Source: Ralstonia mannitolilytica (lineage in GTDB: Bacteria > Pseudomonadota > Gammaproteobacteria > Burkholderiales > Burkholderiaceae). Taken from it: a stretch of DNA of 64,000 nucleotides. Shown here piece after piece: positions 59,566-64,000 of the stretch. The DNA lies in the NCBI RefSeq assembly GCF_905397375.1, contig NZ_CAJPVG010000009.1:124001-188000 (forward strand), given 5' to 3'. Every line of letters begins with the position of its first letter. Within the stretch, counting starts at the first letter, position 1. The notes under the pieces are model-generated. The model was given only the letters and a program-made list of their open reading frames with translations, had not been told where the DNA came from and made no database searches. Both the position numbers and the translations under genes were made by a program.

Positions 59566-59612
59566 AACGTCCTGTGCCGCCTCGCGCCCGCTCCGCCCCT
59601 GATGCCGCTCTG

Positions 59613-61760
59613 ATGCCCGACGCTGATACCGCGCCGGCGCCCCAGCCAAAGCGCGGGGCGGCGGCCGACAAGGCGCCCAAGGCCGCCCGCCCGGCGGACA
59701 AGCTCGCCAAGCTGGGCCTGCACCGCGACGTCGATCTCGTCCTGCATCTGCCGATGCGCTATGAGGACGAAACCACGCTTCTGACCATCGCCGAGGCCAT
59801 CGCGCGCGCCAACACCGGCTGGGCCGCGCAGGTCGAAGGCACGGTCACGCGCAACGAAGTGGCGTTCCGGCCGCGCCGGCAGCTCGTCGTGCATATCGCC
59901 GACGATTCCGGCGAACTCGTGCTGCGCTTCCTCAATTTCTACGGCAGCCAGGTCAAGCAGATGGCCGAAGGCGTGCGCCTGCGCGTGCGCGGCGAGGTGC
60001 GCGGCGGCTTCTTCGGCGCGGAGATGGTCCACCCCACCGTGCGCGCCGTGGCCGAGGACGAGCCGCTGCCCGACCGGCTGACGCCGGTGTATTCGACGGT
60101 GGCCGGGGTGCCGCAGGCGTATCTTCGCAAGGCGATCCTGAACACGCTCACGCGTACGCCGCTGCCCGAAACGCTGCCGAACAGCCTCCTCATCGGGCCG
60201 CTCGCGCCGTTGAAACTGATGCCGCCCGCCGAGGCGGTGCGGTTGCTGCACCAGCCCACGCCCGACGTGGACGAGCACAGCCTGGTCGAACGCACGCATC
60301 CGGCGTGGCTGCGCATCAAGTTTGACGAACTGCTGTCGCAGCAGCTCTCGCTCAAGCGGGCGCAGGCCGCGCGTCGCATGCGCACCGCGCCCGTGCTGCG
60401 CGCCACCGGCAGCAATGGCTTGCTCGCGCGCTTCATGCAGGCACTGCCGTTCAACCTGACGGGCGCCCAGGCGCGCGTGTGGGAAGAGATCGGCGCCGAC
60501 CTCGCGCACCCGTATCCGATGCAGCGGCTGCTGCAGGGCGACGTGGGGAGCGGCAAGACCGTCATCGCCGCGCTGGCTGCATGCCAGGCCATCGATGCGG
60601 GCTGGCAGGCCGCGTTGATGGCGCCGACCGAACTGCTGGCCGAGCAGCACTACCGCAAGCTCACTGCATGGCTGGAGCCGCTCGGCGTGGACATCGTCTG
60701 GCTGGCCGGCAGCCTCAGGCGCAAACAGAAGGACGAAGCCGCCGCCCGGGTGGCCGCAGGCACGGCGCAACTCGTGATCGGCACGCATGCGCTCATCCAG
60801 GACACCGTCACGTTCGCACGCCTGGGGCTGGCGGTTGTGGACGAACAGCACCGCTTCGGTGTGACGCAGCGTCTCGCCTTGCGCGGCAAATCCAGCGGCA
60901 AGACCAGCGGCACCGAAGCGCCAGCCGCCAACGCCCCGGTGCCGCACCAGCTCATGATGTCGGCGACGCCAATTCCGCGCACGCTGGCGATGACGTATTA
61001 CGCGGATCTCGACGTCTCGGCCATCGACGAACTGCCGCCCGGCCGCACGCCCGTGGTCACGCGCCTGGTGAACGACGCCCGCCGCGACGAGGTGATCGAG
61101 CGCATCTACGCCGCCGCGCGCGAGGGGCGGCAGGTCTACTGGGTCTGCCCGCTCATCGAAGAGAGCGAAGCGCTGCAGCTGCAGACCGCGGTGGAAACCT
61201 TCGAGACCCTTTCGCAAAGCCTCCAGGGGTTGAAGGTCGGCCTGGTGCACGGGCGCCTGCCGTCTGCCGACAAGGCGGCCGTGATGAGCGCGTTTGCCAG
61301 CGGCGAGCTGCACGTGCTCGTGGCCACCACCGTCATCGAAGTCGGCGTGGACGTGCCCAATGCCTCGCTGATGGTGATCGAACACGCCGAGCGTTTCGGC
61401 CTTGCCCAGTTGCACCAGTTGCGCGGGCGCGTGGGGCGCGGCACGGCGGAATCCGTGTGCGTGCTGCTGTACCAGGCGCCGCTGTCGCCCACGGCCAAGC
61501 AGCGCCTGCAGACCATGCGCGAGACCACCGACGGCTTCGAGATCGCCCGGCGCGACCTGGAGATCCGCGGCCCGGGCGAATTCCTCGGTGCACGGCAATC
61601 GGGCGAGGCCATGCTGCGCTTTGCCGATCTGAACCACGATGCCTGGCTGGTCGAATTTGCGCAGGAAGCGGCGCAGGCCATGCTCGCGCGCTTTCCGGAA
61701 GCGGTGGATGCGCACCTCAAGCGCTGGCTGGGCGAGCGCGAACATTACCTGCGCGTGTAG
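59613..61760 (+). CDS. recG: ATP-dependent DNA helicase RecG
   Basis: The 715-residue helicase regresses stalled forks and branched DNA. The N-terminal wedge domain (OB fold, about 60-170) is preceded by a short Ala/Pro/Lys-rich lead. The motor has Walker A GDVGSGKTVI, the RecG-type motif II DEQHRFGV, motif III MSATPIPRTLAM, and RLPSADKAAVMSAFASGE with LRGRVGRG in the second lobe. Residues between FGVTQRLALRGK and the SAT motif carry a Ser/Ala-rich insert. The next gene is oxyR, a common Burkholderiales neighbour. Confidence 0.97.
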   Translation: MPDADTAPAPQPKRGAAADKAPKAARPADKLAKLGLHRDVDLVLHLPMRYEDETTLLTIAEAIARANTGWAAQVEGTVTRNEVAFRPRRQLVVHIADDSGELVLRFLNFYGSQVKQMAEGVRLRVRGEVRGGFFGAEMVHPTVRAVAEDEPLPDRLTPVYSTVAGVPQAYLRKAILNTLTRTPLPETLPNSLLIGPLAPLKLMPPAEAVRLLHQPTPDVDEHSLVERTHPAWLRIKFDELLSQQLSLKRAQAARRMRTAPVLRATGSNGLLARFMQALPFNLTGAQARVWEEIGADLAHPYPMQRLLQGDVGSGKTVIAALAACQAIDAGWQAALMAPTELLAEQHYRKLTAWLEPLGVDIVWLAGSLRRKQKDEAAARVAAGTAQLVIGTHALIQDTVTFARLGLAVVDEQHRFGVTQRLALRGKSSGKTSGTEAPAANAPVPHQLMMSATPIPRTLAMTYYADLDVSAIDELPPGRTPVVTRLVNDARRDEVIERIYAAAREGRQVYWVCPLIEESEALQLQTAVETFETLSQSLQGLKVGLVHGRLPSADKAAVMSAFASGELHVLVATTVIEVGVDVPNASLMVIEHAERFGLAQLHQLRGRVGRGTAESVCVLLYQAPLSPTAKQRLQTMRETTDGFEIARRDLEIRGPGEFLGARQSGEAMLRFADLNHDAWLVEFAQEAAQAMLARFPEAVDAHLKRWLGEREHYLRV

Positions 61761-61978
61761 CGGCGTCGCACGCCCAGTCCATCATGTCGGCGCGGATCCG
61801 GCGGCTGTCGCGCCTTGCCGCACTCATGCAGGAATCCGTGCAACAGCGATGCAAGCTGCACCCCTGTCGTTTCGGCGATGCAGTCGGACCGGCGTGTCGC
61901 ACGGGGCAGCGCCTCCATCGACCGCGAGTGCGGTAAAAGGCATTCGGCGCGGACCCAGCAACATCCCCCGTCACAAGG

Positions 61979-61984
61979 TAAAAT
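61979..61984 (+). promoter_or_regulatory. Probable -10 box of oxyR
   Basis: TAAAAT in AAGGTAAAATCTATC lies 31 bases before the oxyR ATG. The 254 bases between recG and oxyR hold nothing else recognisable. OxyR itself may bind here, but no clear site was identified. Confidence 0.5.
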
Positions 61985-62014
61985 CTATCGACATCCAAAA
62001 GCCGATTGATTGCC

Positions 62015-62962
62015 ATGACGCTCACCGAACTCAAGTACATCGTTGCCGTTGCGCGCGAACGCCACTTCGGGCGCGCGGCCGAGGCCTGCTTCGTCTCGCA
62101 GCCGACGCTGTCGGTCGCCATCAAGAAGCTCGAAGACGAACTGGCCGTGCAGATCTTCGAGCGCGGGGCGTCGGAAGTCAGCGTCACGCCCGTCGGCGAG
62201 CAGATCGTCACGCAGGCGCAGCGCGTGCTCGAGCAGACCATGGCGATCCGCGAGATCGCCAAGCAGGGCATGGACCCGCTTGCGGGGCCGCTGCGCCTCG
62301 GTGTGATCTATACGATCGGGCCGTACCTGCTGCCGGCGCTGGTCAAGCAGATGATCGACACCGTGCCGCAAATGCCCCTGATGCTGCAGGAGAACTTCAC
62401 GGTGCGGCTGGTGGAGTTGCTCAAGCAGGGCGAAATCGACTGCGCCATCATGGCCGAGCCGTTTCCCGAGACGGGCCTCATGACCATGCCGCTGTACGAC
62501 GAACCGTTCGTGGTGGCGGTACCGCGCGGCCATGAACTCGCCAAGGTGGAAGCTGTGGACCCGGAAGCGCTCAAGCAGCAGACGATGCTGCTGCTCGGCA
62601 ACGGACATTGCTTCCGCGATCACGTCCTGGGCGTGTGCCCCGAGCTGTCGCGCTTTTCGCAGAACGCCGACGGCATCCAGAAAACGTTCGAGGGCTCGTC
62701 GCTGGAGACGATTCGCCACATGGTGGCCAGCGGCGTCGGCATCACCGTGCTGCCGCGCACCTCGGTCCCCAGCATGCAGCCGGCCAGCAATGACCTGCTG
62801 ACGTATGTGCCGTTCCAGGAGCCGGTGCCCGACCGCCGCGTCGTTCTGGCCTGGCGCAAGAGCTTCACCCGCATCGCCGCCATCGAGGCGGTGGCCAAGG
62901 CGGTCTCCCAATGTGACCTGCCGGGCGTCAAGCCCTTGCCGCCCGCGCCGCTTCTCCACTGA
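62015..62962 (+). CDS. oxyR: Hydrogen peroxide-sensing regulator OxyR
   Basis: The 315-residue LysR regulator starts MTLTELKYIVAVARERHFGR with HTH PTLSVAIKKLE. The redox cysteines are Cys199 and Cys208 (GHCFRDHVLGVCPE), exactly the numbers of E. coli OxyR. They form a disulfide with H2O2. MAEPFPETGLMTMPLYDEPF and GVGITVLPRTSVP are also typical. A TTG at 62006 is in frame but unlikely. Targets such as katG or ahpC are not in the window. Confidence 0.97.
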   Translation: MTLTELKYIVAVARERHFGRAAEACFVSQPTLSVAIKKLEDELAVQIFERGASEVSVTPVGEQIVTQAQRVLEQTMAIREIAKQGMDPLAGPLRLGVIYTIGPYLLPALVKQMIDTVPQMPLMLQENFTVRLVELLKQGEIDCAIMAEPFPETGLMTMPLYDEPFVVAVPRGHELAKVEAVDPEALKQQTMLLLGNGHCFRDHVLGVCPELSRFSQNADGIQKTFEGSSLETIRHMVASGVGITVLPRTSVPSMQPASNDLLTYVPFQEPVPDRRVVLAWRKSFTRIAAIEAVAKAVSQCDLPGVKPLPPAPLLH

Positions 62963-62987
62963 AGACGTCAGAGGGCCATGTGTCGGC

Positions 62988-63069
62988 ATAGCGAAGAAAA
63001 TTAGAAAAAGCGCCGACCTGACTGGCGAGAATAGCGAAGTAAGTTAGAAAAAATAGCGAAGTAGGCTGG
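62988..63069. repeat. Degenerate A-rich direct repeats (ATAGCGAAG)
   Basis: ATAGCGAAG begins at 62988, 63031 and 63053. The first two copies continue as A/T-rich near-identical tails ending TTAGAAAAA (about 22 bases each); the third is cut to about 17. Spacing is 43 and 22 bp, so the second and third are exactly tandem. The patch is much poorer in GC than its surroundings. The rest of 62963-63242 contains no gene I can support. Confidence 0.6.
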
Positions 63070-63242
63070 AGCATGAAAGAGGCGCGCGCGAGTGTCCCGT
63101 CCCCGGGGCGCCAGCCTGCCCAGCCATGCAACCAGTGCGGTGCGAGAGTCAAGCATTGTCGTCTTGCCACCGGATGTCCATCGCCGACCGCCTCAGATGC
63201 CCGGCTGAGTGTCGGCAGTATGAACCCATGCAAGGCGTCCTG

Positions 63243-64000
63243 TTAGCGGGTCACTGGAAACCCGATCGCGAGAACAAACGCAAAAAGCGCGTACAAAGAG
63301 CTGACTGCTACCAGGGTTCGCCCATGCACGACTCCGCGCCGGAACATCATCCACAAGAACAAGATGGCGACCGCAGTAATGATGCCGGACGCAAGCAGCG
63401 GCCCGTCAAATCGCCATGGAGTGTAGAAGATCCCCAGTGCACTCGGGATGGTGGCCTGAATCATCATGGCCCCCGAGATGTTTGCCAGGGCGAGGCGTTC
63501 CTTGCCCCGGCGGACCCAAATCAGAGCGTTCATCGTCTCGGGCAACTCCGTCGCAACGGGGCTGAGCAATAGCGCGACAAGGTGTGCTGGCCAGTGCAGC
63601 GCTGTGCCAATCGCTTCAAGCTGTGCCACAAAGACGTGTGAAGCGCCGCCAATCACGACCAGCGCGAGCAGCACTTGCAGCACGGCCCACCCCAGTGGAG
63701 GTTCCGCCAACTTCGGGCGAATCGAGAGGGGCTCCAGTTCCTCTTCTTCAGGTGCCGTGTCACTGTCCTTGATCTCGCGCCAGACATAGATCGCATAGGC
63801 GACCAGGAAAAGAATGCCCAGCCAAGGCTTGTATGCAAAGGCAACAAGCCCCAGGGCAACCTTGACAACAAAGGCGCCCAGGAAAGCGGCCTGGTCCCGG
63901 CTCATGCGTGCATGGTCGACTTTGACTTCCGCGGTGGGACGGCCAAGCTCGCGTCGATTCATCATCAACGCCAAACCAACTACCGCATATGCGAGTGTGG
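63243..64000 (-). CDS. Cation/Ca2+ exchanger (CaCA family) membrane protein, 5' part missing
   Basis: The gene reads in from the right edge: the frame is open through position 64000 (LAYAVVGLALMMNRRE) and only the C-terminal 250 or so residues are seen. The hydrophobic segments include FLGAFVVKVALGLVAFAYKP and GWAVLQVLLALVVIGGASHV. LLSPVATELPETMNALIWV, RRGKERLALANISGAMMIQA and a last helix pair follow. The LPET-N and ANISGAMM segments correspond to the second alpha-repeat of sodium/calcium exchangers, with Ala/Met where Gly-Ser-Asn is usual. Ion specificity is unknown. Confidence 0.8.
   Translation of the reverse strand, partial: TLAYAVVGLALMMNRRELGRPTAEVKVDHARMSRDQAAFLGAFVVKVALGLVAFAYKPWLGILFLVAYAIYVWREIKDSDTAPEEEELEPLSIRPKLAEPPLGWAVLQVLLALVVIGGASHVFVAQLEAIGTALHWPAHLVALLLSPVATELPETMNALIWVRRGKERLALANISGAMMIQATIPSALGIFYTPWRFDGPLLASGIITAVAILFLWMMFRRGVVHGRTLVAVSSLYALFAFVLAIGFPVTR

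Noticed and set aside
59481..61745. 755 extra codons upstream of queA in the same frame
   Set aside because: This stretch is antisense to recG, and queA has its conserved N-terminus at 59480. A fused protein is not plausible.
62928..63233. Minus-strand frame of 101 codons with a hydrophobic stretch (FFLTYFAILASQVG)
   Set aside because: The hydrophobic part is only the translation of the A-rich repeats, it overlaps the end of oxyR, and there is no ribosome-binding site. A real small membrane protein cannot be fully excluded.
63126..63789. Plus-strand frames over the exchanger gene
   Set aside because: Antisense to the membrane protein, whose hydrophobic pattern is clearly the coding one.
1..64000. 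tRNA, rRNA, CRISPR, insertion sequence, toxin-antitoxin or prophage genes
   Set aside because: Looked for on both strands by eye; nothing convincing was found. A tRNA-scanning or covariance search would be needed to be certain.

Overview
The window is GC-rich, densely coded chromosome of a beta-proteobacterium. It is most likely a Ralstonia (R. pickettii/R. solanacearum group) or a close Cupriavidus relative. The strongest marker is a complete phcB-phcS-phcR-phcQ set, the fatty-acid methyl-ester quorum-sensing operon of Ralstonia. The gene content and order of tkt-gap, fur/bamE-dapB, leuS-lptE-holA-proA, queA-tgt-yajC-secD-secF and recG-oxyR also fit Burkholderiales. No rRNA, tRNA, CRISPR array, insertion sequence or prophage was recognised.

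1-17.8 kb is a sugar-acid catabolic region. On the minus strand lie a keto-deoxy-arabonate dehydratase (cut by the left edge), an MFS sugar-acid transporter and an IlvD/Edd-type L-arabinonate dehydratase, divergent from a GbpR-like LysR gene. After a short housekeeping insert (YidB-like, rsmE, VOC protein, a GcvA-like LysR regulator), a plus-strand series runs porin-dgoK-araF-araG-araH-lactonase-aldose epimerase-SDR dehydrogenase-dgoA-dgoD. Together these encode uptake of L-arabinose/D-galactose-type sugars, oxidation to lactone and acid, and two exits: dehydration towards alpha-ketoglutarate, and DgoD/DgoK/DgoA cleavage to pyruvate plus triose phosphate.

17.9-32.2 kb is core metabolism and envelope: transketolase, GAPDH, a LysR regulator, fur, bamE, dapB, leuS, lptE, holA, proA, hemJ and an RlmL-type rRNA methyltransferase. 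32.3-38.8 kb is signalling: phcBSRQ read right to left with almost no spacing, preceded by a non-coding gap of about 600 bp and an extra response regulator whose receiver domain carries a long insertion. 39-42.4 kb is a three-chain proton-translocating transhydrogenase (pntAA, pntAB, pntB) with panD lying inside it.

42.6-53.8 kb holds a TonB-dependent receptor, an HGSNAT-like membrane protein, nudJ-mnmA, an FMN-binding glutamate-synthase-like protein, a GST, purB, and a cytochrome b561-YceI-YceI group. 53.8-63 kb holds secF, secD, yajC, tgt and queA (minus) facing recG and oxyR (plus). The right edge has an A-rich direct-repeat patch and the 3' part of a cation/Ca2+ exchanger gene.

Most large open frames opposite these genes are shadows caused by high GC3. 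Start sites were often moved inward from the longest frame using ribosome-binding sites, signal peptides and known protein N-termini. All functions are inferred from recognisable sequence features without database searches.
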